Assembly: GCA_030490835.1 (NCBI GenBank)
Contig: CM059971.1
Coordinates: forward strand, 124,156,564-124,220,563
DNA length: 64,000 nt
DNA from: Annona cherimola
Taxonomy: Eukaryota > Streptophyta > Magnoliopsida > Magnoliales > Annonaceae
Direction: 5' to 3'
Each line of letters opens with the position of its first letter. The stretch's first letter is position 1. Positions 10,401 through 22,006 of this stretch are shown one piece after another. A program made the translations under genes and the position numbers. The notes beneath the pieces were generated by a model. The model saw only the letters and a list, made by a program, of their open reading frames with translations, did not search any database and had not been told where the DNA came from.

Positions 10401-13400
10401 GTTCTGTATCATGAAGATAAATAATTAAGTGTTTCCATATGCAGATGGTTTCTCTGGGCAGCTAGCTTGGGGTGCTCTAGATGATGTTGTTATGGGAGGT
10501 GTGAGTAAAAGTACCTATCTGGTTGATCCAACTGGCAATGAAGAGGGAGGTCCAACTGGGATATTCAAAGGTTTTTCCTTCCCTCCTTTTCTTTTGGGAG
10601 TATGCCTTGCCTTGATCCATCTATTCCTTGTCTTTGAAGGCATTCATGTGGTTTCTGCAGGCACTGTCTCCACAGCAAACAATGGTGGCTTTAGTAGTAT
10701 CAGAACAAGGGTAAATCAAACATATTTATAATGGCAAAGCATAGCTGGATTCTGCAATTAAAATCTTATGGTGTTTGCATTTCTTCTGCTGGTAGTGAAT
10801 ACAGCACATCCCAACAGTACCTTGCATAGCTGGAATGCCAGAGGATAAGGAATTATTTCAGGAGAAATGACACGATTGTAGTGTTTACATTAGATTTTTT
10901 CCTGTCCTTTGTTTTCAAATCTGTTCTAAATTTTAAGTCTTAAAAACCCTATGCTTTCATATTGGATTCATTTGTTCTAAACCTTACTCCTGATCCTGAA
11001 TGTTAATCTATGAAATAATTGGTAAATTGACAAAATAATCCACTGTTACACATGAATGTGAGGATTAATTGCACATATTTACATGCTTAAGTGGAACATG
11101 GCTTTTTTTGTTGTGTCACCCATCTTGGATGACTAAGCGCATGATGGAGGTATACTCTAAGGGCGGGGTAACAAGGCCAGTGTCTTCTACCCTACATTTG
11201 AACGCTGGACCTCTTACTCACATTACCCCACACACCCCCATGTCAATAGTGTGGGCATTCAAGCAGTGATGAACATGGCCCTTTGAAGGTTGTAGAAGGT
11301 ATGTAATGATGTAAATAGAAAATTAATTGATCTAACTCTATGATGCTCAAACAGTTAACATTATGGGCATTTCCTTGATTTCGTGGTTCGAAAGTCCAGT
11401 CTGATTTACATCTTGCTAGTGAGGGTTTTCTTCTGCTTATACAAATGGACACAATTTGTCCGTGTGCCAGAATTTTTCTGTACCAGAGGATCTCTCTGCA
11501 TACGATGGACTGGAACTACGAGTAAGAGGTGATGGACGACGGTATAAACTTATTGTCCGTACTAGCAGTGATTGGGATACTGTGGGTTATACTGCAAGCT
11601 TTGACACTGTGAAGGAGCAATGGCAGACAGTAAGTTTTGTTATTGCAACATTGTATTCCATTTAATAAATTGTAGCTTACCACGACTTAGTTTTTGCTCC
11701 AGATATGCCTGCCATTTGCTTCATTAAGGCCTGTGTTTCGAGCAAGGACTGTCTTAGATGCTCCTCCCTTTGATCCCAGCAAAATCATTTCACTACAGGC
11801 AAGCTTTCTCATCGATCCTAATACATCTATTCTGATAATTCCATCTTTTCTATTTTCATCACGTTTATGCAGACTGTTGATACCTTCAACAAATGTCTTT
11901 TGCAGCTTATGTTCAGCAAGTTTGAGTATGACGGGAAACTCAACCCAAGTTTCATGGAAGGTGCATTTCAACTTCCAATATCAAGCATCCGTGCATACAT
12001 AAAAGAACCAATAACTCCAAGGTTTATCTTTCGACCACTTATCATCGACATAATGGCTCTCAAGGGTGTGTGAATGCATCAAGATGATGCTATGACTAAA
12101 ATAACAAATTTTCTTCCTCTTCCTTTTTCTTTTTTGGATGTTCTTTCAATTTCAGGTTTGTACACGTGGGTGCTGCAGGAGTTACTCGGCCTGACAGGCC
12201 TGGAATTGATATAAGCAAACAACCTCCTGCCGTTCGATTGAACAAGGATTTAGGATTCATTCTCACTTTTAAATTGAAGGTTGCAAATTTTTTATGCATG
12301 CATAATTCTTAGTCTACCTTGCAAAAAAAACAGCAATGACCATACCTCATGCAGAATTGAACTGTAGGATTTTCCTGGTCAACCCAGTTTTTAAATTGGT
12401 GATGGCATTCCTTAAATTAGCATCTGATATGCCAGTAAAGACCATTCAATCTGGATAAGTGTGGAGAAGCTCTGTACACAATCTGATTTACCATGTGGAA
12501 AATTTTGTTGTTGACTGGTGAACCAGCACTGACATATCAAGTTTATTTGACCAGGCAAATGGCAATGTAATATAATGCATGTTTAATCAATTTCACATTA
12601 TTTCTGGAGGTAGACCAAACGGGTCAATGAAGTGAGAAGCTTCAGAAGAAGATTGCTGGACTATATTGAGCATGTCTGTAGGCACGCATTTTATCATATT
12701 TGATATAATGGCTGACTAGAAATTACTTCATGCTTCATCTTCTCTAGGGGGAGGATTTGATAAGGGAAAGTGGAATTCCGTATGCGATAGTAAGACCATG
12801 TGCACTGACTCAAGAACCTGCTGGAGCTGATCTCATTTTTGATCAGGGAGACAATTTAACGGTATCACATTCATCTGAGTTCTCCTTAGTCCTTTCCCGT
12901 TTGTCTCATAGTGCTTGCAACAGCCCATCCATCATCTGGGAGCATTTTTTCTGTGCATGCGTCAGTGGTGTACCAATGGGTTTCTGAGAACTTAAAGTTC
13001 ATTGTTAATCATATTATGGCTGCAGGGGAAGATATCAAGGGAAGAAATTGCCCGTATATGTGTTGCTGCTCTTGAAAGCCCATACACACTTGACAAGACA
13101 TTTGAGGTAACCAATTCAAGCACTCTGAGAAATTTTTATCATCATGAAACACATAAAATCATGTGCCTGTTTCCTATGTTTATGGAAATAACCACTATTC
13201 TTCTACCCAAGCTATTAACATGAACATGGACATGTTTATTGGTGTGGAGCATGAGTTTGTGGCTGCATGATTTAAGTCACATATATAAAATCAGTATAGT
13301 ATAATCATGTAGATAAAATCAGCATAGTATAATCATGCCATCTAAGTACAGTAGAGGGCACTTTTTGACATTTTTCTCATACCAATCCTTTGAACAGCAA

Positions 13401-13672
13401 TTCATTTCCTGGAGAATGTCAACTGATGACCCACTCTAGAGAGTCGCATGGATTCATTTTTCTTCTTCCCCTTTTTTTTTTTTTTTTTGGTTAACTGTTA
13501 ACTCTAACATTTTGACATTTTTCAGGTTGCAAGTGTGATCCCATTTAGTGAGACATTTACAGTGGATCCTGAAAACCCTCCACCAGAAAAGGATTATGAT
13601 GTGTATTTCAAAACTTTGAAAGAGGGAATTACAGGGAAGGAAGCCTTGGAAGAGCGCCCTGCACTAGTTTGA
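7450..13672 (+). CDS. HCF173-type atypical SDR with inserted CIA30 domain, chloroplast
   Basis: I rebuilt 16 exons: 7450-7497, 8298-8561, 8710-8874, 9018-9068, 9366-9500, 9953-9976, 10096-10207, 10445-10570, 10661-10710, 11471-11629, 11703-11798, 11906-12021, 12156-12279, 12748-12861, 13026-13106, 13526-13672. They total 1,812 nt (603 residues) and keep frame at every junction. After a Ser/Arg-rich N-terminus fitting a plastid transit peptide comes a Rossmann half with GATGGVGRR at 136-144. A CIA30 (complex I intermediate-associated protein 30-like) domain spans about 267-445 (WGALDDVVMGGVS, YDGLELRVRGDGRRYK). The second SDR half has SGIPYAIVRPCALTQEPAGA. Arabidopsis HCF173 (At1g16720), needed for psbA mRNA translation in photosystem II biogenesis, and its paralogue At4g18810 share this layout; I cannot say which is the orthologue. 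Exon 6 is only 24 nt, and introns 5 and 11 have GC donors. Confidence 0.9.
7653..7673. repeat. (AC)n microsatellite in intron 1
   Basis: About ten AC units in the first intron of the HCF173-type gene. A similar (TG)n run lies in intron 5 at about 9810-9832. Confidence 0.9.
9501..9952 (+). other. GC-AG intron (intron 5 of the HCF173-type gene)
   Basis: Exon 5 ends ...TACAGCCAG and the intron begins GCAAGT, ending ...GGAACAG. CAG|GCAAGT is the strong consensus that GC donors need. Using the only nearby GT (9505) adds 4 nt and brings a TAA in frame within the next exon, so the GC donor is the one that keeps the protein (KYSQ/GIKFFEPE). Confidence 0.8.
11799..11905 (+). other. GC-AG intron (intron 11 of the HCF173-type gene)
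   Basis: Exon 11 ends ...TCACTACAG and the intron starts GCAAGC, ending ...TTTTGCAG. It joins IISLQ to LMFSKFEYDG with no frame change. No GT dinucleotide near the junction gives a usable alternative. It is a short intron (107 nt), the second GC donor in this gene. Confidence 0.8.
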
Positions 13673-13916
13673 TCTGTATGCATGACCAACTGCACTTTCA
13701 GCACGTAAGTCTGAGAAAAGAAAAAGAGTCTTCACCTTGTGGTTTTGTCTGATGCTTGTCCACGTAAAGAAAATCAAGAACAACAGATGGGATTAATCAT
13801 CGATTATCGACCTGCCACAGCAATTTGCAATTCCATACCATCTTTTTTGTGATATCCCACTGAAAAGCAACAATATGCAAATGGTAAATGCCATCATGAG
13901 ATTTTACCAGATTAGA

Positions 13917-13922
13917 AATAAA
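13917..13922 (+). terminator. candidate poly(A) signal of the HCF173-type gene
   Basis: AATAAA lies 245 nt after the stop codon at 13672, a plausible 3' UTR length. Motif match only. Confidence 0.35.
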
Positions 13923-15074
13923 GCCATCTGGCACTTTGTTGGGCGTGTGGACCATCTATATTCCTGCTCAAGTTTCAGATATGAATTACCCTATTGGATG
14001 GGGAATCTGTCTGTGAAAAGTGCGACATTCATTTTGGATCCTTCTATCATCTTGGTAGTGGTGTTTTACACTGATATCATGCTGAAAAGACCTGTGATAT
14101 GGGAAAGAAATGTGTGTATTTTGATCTAATTATCCCCAATGTGTATGTTTGATGCCCCAGGGAAACTTCCCATCACCAAATATATTCGAAACTCAGGCCT
14201 CAATGCGCCAATGCTTCGCTCTCTCATTTTGAAGTCACGAATGTTTCTGATAACTACTCTTTATTATTATTTTCTTGCAGAAGACTTCAGAGGCACATGT
14301 AAATCAGAGAATCAAGATGAATTAATTAAGAATGAGAAATATTCATATAGCATCAGTTGTTTGTTGGCTGTTCATGTGTGGGTCTTGCATAGAACTTGTG
14401 GCAAGCGCACCATCGATCAGAAAGTGAAACCCACACAGGGATGCTTCCACGAAGCATCTGCTTAGGCTTCCTTGACGGCTACAAACTATGGTTTCTCCGT
14501 TTTAACTTTGTAGGCATAAACATTGCCACTGAGGTGAGAATACATTTTTCTTTCGAACGACCGAAGCTGTATCTATCAAACGCAAACAGGACTTGTTATC
14601 AACTCATTTTGCATGTACTATAGGACTTTGATCGTGCCCCACACTCAATTATTTTTTTTTATAGTTTCCCGCCCAACACCCAATAAGAAATTTGCCTATT
14701 CTGTACTGTGCTTGTGGGCGGATAGCTGATGAAAATTAAGGCGACTATCGACGTTCAGTGGGAGAAAAATGAGCAAGACAACATGCAATTGTTGGTGAGA
14801 GGTCAGTGGCTGGATTAACGAAACATGCATGCTGAACATGTGTAGAATGGCCATGAGCATCAAAATTTCTAATCTTGATCCTGGCCGCGTAGGCAGTGAA
14901 GAAGAGCAAAGTGCTAAGATGTAAAGCAGAAGATGGCAACTTCGATTTTTTCCCCCTAAAAATGGATGAGCAGCATGAAAAGGATGGCTGAAAAACAACC
15001 ATATAAATCTACTGGTAAGTTACAAGCTAGGAAGGAAATATGTGTACTGTTGGTTTTTTTCTTTTCCTTTTTTC

Positions 15075-15133
<59 letters not shown>

Positions 15134-17357
15134 GTGAGATGAGAAGGCCGAGTTATAGAAACACGAGGTAAAGACTGCTACATCGTTCCTTCAATAACAG
15201 CTATAGCTCTGTAGGATTTTTTATTATTATTATTGAAAAAAGGGTCTTTCCTACATTAATGTGGCATTTATAGAACGAGTGGAAAAGATGAAAAGGTTTT
15301 TTTTTTTTTTTTTTTCCTTCATTGTCAAACTTATCCAAATTGTAATTCATAAAATCTTAACCCCTTAACGACCAGGAAGCAAGCGGAAATGCCTTGCTCA
15401 ACTAGGATACAAATGGGACAGACGAACTGGTTTCGCCTAGAGCCTGTGGACCATTTTCAATGCAAACGAGAAGCCGTTCCTTTCGTTCTTGAGGGACTCT
15501 CCCACGTTCATGTTCAGGAGCTGATAGCAACACTTCACCAAACGACAACAGAAGCTGGGAATCCTGAATCCTCTGACGAAGCAGACCAAAATTCAGGCAG
15601 ACTCATGTCCAAACAAATGGGTGTTTTTTGTCTGGTATCCACCGAAGGATTGGGCAGATTCATACCAAAAATGCTGAATCCTTGAATTCTTTGCGCGCGG
15701 AAGCTCTTCTGAGTCCTGACTTTGGGATTAAAAGTGATTTTTCAGCCTTTATGAATTTACACTTGCCTTTGGTGGCTTGAGCATGGAGAGCCCCACCTGA
15801 ACAGAGGATTTTTAGTATCATACGATCTCTCCTTTCCAGGGAAGCATGTGGGTGTCCCTGTCTTTGCAAGAACGAAGCGATATCATGCATTTGTCATCAT
15901 GGGGGCTGATGTGATCGACCGACAGATCGCCCATTTTCGGATTCCCCTGGTAATATGACGTCGCATACAGATTGCAGCATTAATTTTTATATTTTTCCCA
16001 TCTGCGATGTTCATCATTGGGCGGTGGGGGCGAGATCAAAATTATCAATTAACCAATTAGAACCAGAACGGATTGTAATCAACCAGCGGAATATTTACCT
16101 GCGATTATCTGATTATCGTGTAAAAGAACAAATTGTTAGGCTGTGATGTCGATAAATGGATCAATTAGACTTATTCAATAACTAGATAAATATTTCATTA
16201 TAAGTCCAATATTTGATTGTCGAACTCGAAACAATAACAGTGGTGGTATACAAACATTTAAATTTTGCGAACTTTTAAGCAAAAAAAAAAATTGTTTTAG
16301 ATTGATCAATTTCTAATGCGCTTCTTATCTAGTAATTTGTTGTCTTCACTAAAAGTCTCTTTTAATTTGTATTGCACGGTACAACTTTGCTGGCGCTATG
16401 ATGTTTTTCTCTGTAGACTTTAAATGTCTTACTGTAGAGACTGATATGGCCAGATCAAATAGTTGTACCTTAATTCATGTATGCTGGAAATTTCTTACAT
16501 TTATAAAACTTAAGTATTTATAAACAGTTTTGATATATGTACGTTAGTCCAGAATGTTCAGAGGATAAGATAAGGATGTAATGAAATTTTAGGATGAAAG
16601 TGTATTGGGAATAAGTAAAAACTTATTAATTAGAACTGGGTAAAAGTTTATCAAAAAAAAAAAAAAAAGAACTGGGTAAAAGTGTGCTGGATTGGGTAGA
16701 AGTATATTGGGAATGAAAGGATCATTTTTTTTCTTTTTTATCCTAAAGTGATACTAGCCATGAATAGCCCCTTAAGATACTATAATGCCTTTTTGTCTAT
16801 GTATGAGTAAATTAAAAATTATTTTCCTTCTAAAAGATAATTGTCTTACGAAATATGGAGATGTGGTGCTACTTGTCAACTGGAGCATATACTTTTGGGA
16901 AGGGTCGAAAAAAGGAGGGGAAATTTATGAAAAACTTTTAAGAAAAGTGAAAAATGATTTGAAATGAAAAAGATAAAAATTAGAGTAAAAAATAAAAGTA
17001 AAATAAATAGACTAGTTGCATAAAAATACGTAAAAAATGATTAAAATACAAAAATAATTAGACATGGTGTTGATTAAAGGGGCAATTGCCCTTCGGAAAT
17101 TTCGAAAATTAAGAAACCTCTTTTAAAATTTTAAAAAGAATTCCGCCTCCTCTCAAATATTATTATTATTATAATTATCCCCCCTTAAATAATATTATGT
17201 CCCTCCTTATCGAATTTTTGCCTCCTCATCAAAGGTTTCAGCTCCACTATCAAAGATAATAACATAACGGTCACAAGTCAAAATGTATCAAAAGATGTAC
17301 AGCAAGGAGTAAAAAAAAAATTTTATCTTACCAAACATATCCTATAATAAAATTCTA
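13923..17357. other. intergenic, no gene recognised
   Basis: Open frames of 60-124 codons occur on both strands, but none shows a known domain, a signal peptide with conserved downstream sequence, or splice partners. Around 15360-16140 the base composition is more GC-rich than its surroundings and could be a decayed gene or promoter. From 16150 on it is AT-rich with poly(A)/poly(T) runs. Confidence 0.4.
15081..15132. repeat. 52-nt poly(T) tract
   Basis: An uninterrupted run of T, preceded by CTTTTCCTTTTTTCTTTCTC. It may be the poly(A) tail of a minus-strand retroelement or a simple expansion. No recognisable element body adjoins it. Confidence 0.8.
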
Positions 17358-18011
17358 TTGACTTTTACAGCTATTCTAGCGACCAATATTTTTGTTGTCT
17401 TTGCTATCAAATATTTAAATTTTCCTTGCCATCTATCCGCAAGATCGTCGATATTTTCGTCGCTAAAAGCCATGGGCCACGTTTATTTGCGAGAGCTATT
17501 TGTCGCAGTCAAACCTTTCGTGACCGGCTTGTTCGCACTGCTGGCATCATTCTATGCATTTCAGCGGCTGGGGTCTGCACTGCTTGCATTGATAGGATGC
17601 ATGATGAGATATTGTAAAGGCAGCAAGTTTGAGAAAATCATTGCCGATTGCTTGCGAAGTCTTTTTTCCGTACGCTCCTGACTTCCCAACAATTAGTCAT
17701 TTATGAAAGGCATCGGATTCGTAAGAAGTGAAAGGTGGTCCAAACTCAGATGATGATCATCTTTCGTGAAAAATAAAGCCCATTATCTTGGGGGTGAAAA
17801 GCAAACCAGAACTGAAATCTATGCACAAAAGATCAGCCGACTTTCAACATCAACATATTCATGATACGGCCCAACAGCCATCAAAAACTCCTTAAATACG
17901 TGTTCGCATTAGGATATAAAACAGCTTTCATTAATTTAACACCCTGATAACCGTAAAAGGGAACAACCCAACTCACCAAAATCCAAACAATCTTCAAACA
18001 TTAACTGCTCC

Positions 18012-18401
18012 TCAACATGTCTTCGGTCTTACATTTGCACTTCTGCTACAATGGAAGGATAGATGGATCCAATTCCACACGTGCAACCAACCGAAGGCAG
18101 AGCCGCTGCCGCCACCTTCACCTCGATGTCGATGCGTCCGCAGAGCAGCCATGTTCAGCTCCGCCAGCATTTGATCTTCGGTGCATATTCGGCCAGGCGA
18201 GCTGAGGAACACGAACCGGCGGACAGGCGGCGACCAGAGCCCGCTCCGTTCGTATTCGAAGTCGAATTCAGCGAGGTCGGAAAATTTCACGAGCAGCTGG
18301 TCCGACACGGATTTCGGCACCAGCTGGATGATGGGAGAGGATGCGCCGTGCAGCAGAGTGGGAGATGGGGTCCCTGAGGTGGACATGGGCAACGACTCCA
18401 T
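18012..18401 (-). CDS. small unrecognised plant protein, single exon, 129 residues
   Basis: Minus-strand frame from ATG 18401 to the stop at 18012. It is clearly richer in GC than its flanks, and a TTATATAA box sits 95 bp upstream. The protein starts [20 protein letters not shown], then has an acidic/aromatic core at about 40-70 ([25 protein letters not shown]), a short Glu/Leu helix ([14 protein letters not shown]), a His/Arg/Gly tract, and a Trp-containing tail. It has no signal peptide or membrane helix. The core looks like a constrained motif, so I believe the gene is real, but I do not recognise a characterised family and assign no function. A short stress-responsive protein would be one possibility. 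The antisense frames at 18017-18495 are less protein-like. Confidence 0.65.
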   Translation of the reverse strand: MESLPMSTSGTPSPTLLHGASSPIIQLVPKSVSDQLLVKFSDLAEFDFEYERSGLWSPPVRRFVFLSSPGRICTEDQMLAELNMAALRTHRHRGEGGGSGSAFGWLHVWNWIHLSFHCSRSANVRPKTC

Positions 18402-18495
18402 GGTTCCAAGGAGGAGTGAAAATGGCTGGAAGGGTCAAAAGGAGGGCTGTAAACTTGGGGGAAAATGCCGGGGAGGAGAGGAACTGAGGAAGTAA

Positions 18496-18503
18496 TTATA
18501 TAA
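18496..18503 (-). promoter_or_regulatory. candidate TATA box for the gene at 18012-18401
   Basis: TTATATAA at 95 bp from the ATG on the minus strand would give a leader of about 65 nt. Confidence 0.4.
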
Positions 18504-18747
18504 GGAAAGAATGATGAAAATGACGTGTATGGTGGCATGCAATTATGCGGAAGACGTGGGTGGCATGATTAGGTGTGCAATTTGTCACCACGATTCAAGG
18601 CTATTTGGGAAAAAGCAGGTGGGGAAGTGGTGAGTTCACGTACAAAAATTAGGTGTAACGTCCATGAAAAATTATAAACACATGATATCTCTGATATTAT
18701 TAATTTCTAACCGTATTAGGAGTTCTGACTAAATTAGACTTAACTTA

Positions 18748-19014
18748 GGTGACGTTTGGAAAAGTAAAAGTTTTGGGAGATGTAGTATGGGTGGGGGTAA
18801 AAAATAGAATCTTTTAAAAATTGTAGGATTGATATGAAATAATAAAAGTGATTTGAATAAATAGGTTGTTGGAAATTAGTTGATTGAGAAAATAATTAGA
18901 ATATAAAGATAAAAACGGAAAAATATGATAATAGTTGATTAACGATGAACCTTGAAATCCATGCTTCAACCATTTTTCACCCACATTTCCCACAATTGGT
19001 TACCAAACGCAACC
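18748..19014. mobile_element. MITE, Tourist-like
   Basis: The left end GGTGACGTTTGG and the inverted right end GGTTGCGTTTGG form imperfect TIRs 267 bp apart, around non-coding AT-rich sequence. The element resembles the GGGTGTGTTTGG family, but the ends differ enough to suggest a separate subfamily. It lies about 350 bp upstream of the small gene at 18012-18401. Confidence 0.5.
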
Positions 19015-20941
19015 TTGGTTATTTTTGTAATAATATCATCTATCTCATCTCATAATTAGCCTCAAAGGTTGGGGCTTAAGTGGGTCATGGTTGTTAGTAG
19101 AGTCTATACATTTGCTTAAGCACAAGCCGGGAAAGAAGGGATTGTTGTAGCATTGGTTGAGGAGAGGCTTCTTAAATGGGAGAATTTATTTTCATGGGGG
19201 TGGTTTGGATTTTTGATTGTGTCTTGTTACTTTTTCTTTTGAAAATTTCTTTTCCTTTACATTTGCAGGATATTGTACAGTTAGATTGAGAACCTATTTT
19301 ACTTTTGAATTGGTAAATTATGTTTCTATTTTCATGAAATATCAATTCAAGAAGTTTCACTGAATCAATTCTTATTATTTTGTGGTGCATTTCATTTGAT
19401 ACTACGATCAAGTTCAATAATCTTTACATCACAAGTGTAGGGGTCAAATCTGCGTCTCCATGGTACACGCCAACCCTTCTTACCACTTAGGTAGACTCTT
19501 AGGTTATTAAGTCTGTAATTTTGGATTTATCCGAGGAAATTGAGATGCCAAAACTCAAGCGTAATTAAAACTTTACGGAAGTTAATTAATGAAGAGTCCT
19601 GCATTTATTAGACCCATTTTGGTAAAATTTCGTCCATTTTGGCTCAATTTAATAATTCATACAAGAAATACTCTCTATTCATTGTACTTAAGAACATTTG
19701 TTTAGTTAAACTGATAATTTCTAGCATCATTATGCATGATCTCATCTACAAAGTATGTATACATATATATAAGATGAATATAACAAAATATTTTAATGTT
19801 AAATTTTAATTTTAGAAGTTTATCATTATACTTAAATGGTCTAAAATATCATTTTTAAGTAAATAAATAATTTTATAAATATTATAAAATTTTAATGCAT
19901 ATGTAAATGAATTTGAACATTTTTCGCAATTTACATATTTCAACAGATGTGGTCATGCACTTCTTTGAGTTAAATGAGATTTGGTCTCTTAATAAAAAAT
20001 AATGCTAAATATAATGAATATAATGTATTTCCCATTAATCATTGCTAAATACCAATTGATTTAAAAACGCATCCATATAACCAACAAAAAAGAAGCAAGA
20101 CTCGTTAATAAGGTTCATAAAAAAAAACTCGTTAATAAGGATATCGTAAAAATTTTAAGAGCAATAAAGAATTAAATGACGGTATCACGTTGAATAAAAG
20201 TATAAATAATCTGAAGATCGTGTTATTAAATGCTGTTTGAAAATTGCTTTTGCAAGAAATGATACAGCGTCAACAATTTATGTTGCACTGTATTTTTGAA
20301 CGATTTGCTTTTTTACTCGGGCATCGTTATAACTTGTAACTGGGGATGGAACGAGCAGCTTGGGCTGGGTCAACCAGCAACCCGGATCTTAGGCGCGTTG
20401 GGACCCTTTATTGGCTGGCTAGGTTTGGTTGAAAAATGCAGCCCGATTGCGAAATTCATATAAGTTGGCTTAACAAAGTCGCAACCTAATTAAACTGGAT
20501 CAACCAATTTTAATAACTTATCAAAACTATTACTATTTAAGTGGGCAATTGTCATTTAATAATTAAGTTTCAAATGAATCAAATTAAAATAATTTAAAAT
20601 ATTTTTCTTCGCGTCATGCAATATACATTTGAGGCTCATCCTCTCGGCCCTCAGCCGTCCTTAGTCCCAGCATCCCGCACCTCTCTTTATAGTTTTAATT
20701 TTTAAGAGCTTATTAGCGATAAACTAACAAATTTGTTTCTGAACATATTGCCCCAAAGCCAAAAATTAGAAAGGTGATTACGACAAATATATTAACCGAT
20801 ATTCCATATGCCATGCCATGTGTACTAGTAAAATGGTGAGGTCTGTTGAAGGTATTCAATCTATGAAATGTTGGAAATATGCTACCCTAACTTGACAATG
20901 TAACTATCGAGATGTCTTCCACGTCCAAAAGAAAGCACTGG
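19015..20941. other. AT-rich intergenic, no gene seen
   Basis: No reading frame with recognisable domains. A GC-richer stretch near 20340-20470 (GGGCTGGGTCAACCAGCAAC) looks like a decayed transposon end but could not be assigned. Confidence 0.4.
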
Positions 20942-21055
20942 GACCGCGTTTGGTTGCACCAGACCTGACAAGACATAACGTAACATGGATTCTACCAAAT
21001 TAGACTCGTTAATCATATAATGTGATGAAATTTCATGCAGCCAAACACATTAGTC
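20942..21055. mobile_element. very short MITE (~114 bp)
   Basis: The left end GACCGCGTTTGGTTGCA and the inverted right end GACTAATGTGTTTGGCTGCA are imperfect inverted repeats only about 114 bp apart. This is shorter than the other MITEs here. No clear target duplication. Confidence 0.4.
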
Positions 21056-21698
21056 TAGGATTGCAATGCACGCTTAGTCCGCTGCCTATGCATCAGTCCA
21101 AAAAACTCCAAATCAACTAATTAATGCATTTTTCTCTTGAATAGTGCAATTTTAGAAAGGAGGTCACCTTCCCCACTTTTCTTCTTACCAAAGTAAATTT
21201 GTGTAGTAGTCTAGTTTTGATCTCATTTTGATGACTAAATCAATTTAATTCTTTCATTCATTTTATCAACGTATATTTACTTAAGAGAATAAAATTTATT
21301 TCAATCCAAGAAATTACATTATTCTCAAATTTAAGAATTTACCTAAGAGTAATTTCAGAACCGTTAAAAATTATTTGTTCATTATAAAGAACTATGAGGT
21401 CTCATTTTCGACTCAACATTTAAGTATTTAAAATGTTCTTCCTGTCTAAAATAATAAATTTATGTGATTTTATAACATTTTAAAACTTTAGTATATTAAT
21501 ATGGGTAATTTTTAAATTTATGTGTACATTTTAAAAAGATATGACCCATACACATTTCAAATTAATATGATCTCTGGTCTTCTAGCAAAACCAACAGTGT
21601 TGACTATAATGGTATATTAGATATGAAACAAACTATTAAAAATGGACCAAAAGTAGACCATTCCATCAATCGCATTGGTAAGATATGATATACAAGAG

Positions 21699-22000
21699 TT
21701 TTTTTTTTTTTTTTTATAGAAAAGTATTTTGCCTGTTAACACAAAAGAGAGTCATTACATAGAAGACTCTGAATGAACGAGGATGCATTTCCCCACCAAC
21801 ATTCACAAAAGACAGCGTCCTTTGACGCCATGTCTGCTCTTTGTTGCCCGCAATTAATACATGATGGTATGATAGTTCCCCTACATAGCTTGCTAGTTTT
21901 CGTATGTTTTGAATCTGAGCTCCAACTAGTGAAACAATATTTCTTTTCCTCTTGGATATATAAGAGTTGGCCTAAAGTCTTTTTAGAAGGATTCGAAGTC
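21699..22000 (-). mobile_element. LINE 3' end remnant
   Basis: Read on the minus strand, a stretch with RADMASKDAVF resembles the C-terminal end of plant LINE RNase H domains (GN..AD.LA..A). It leads into a 17-nt poly(A) (T run at 21699-21715). Frames are broken. Its orientation matches the LINE tails at 25110 and 47069. Confidence 0.45.
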
Positions 22001-22006
22001 GCTTAA

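Noticed and set aside
17358..17681. 107-codon plus-strand ORF with a hydrophobic part
   Set aside because: No family match, no promoter, AT-rich start; likely chance or a decayed element.
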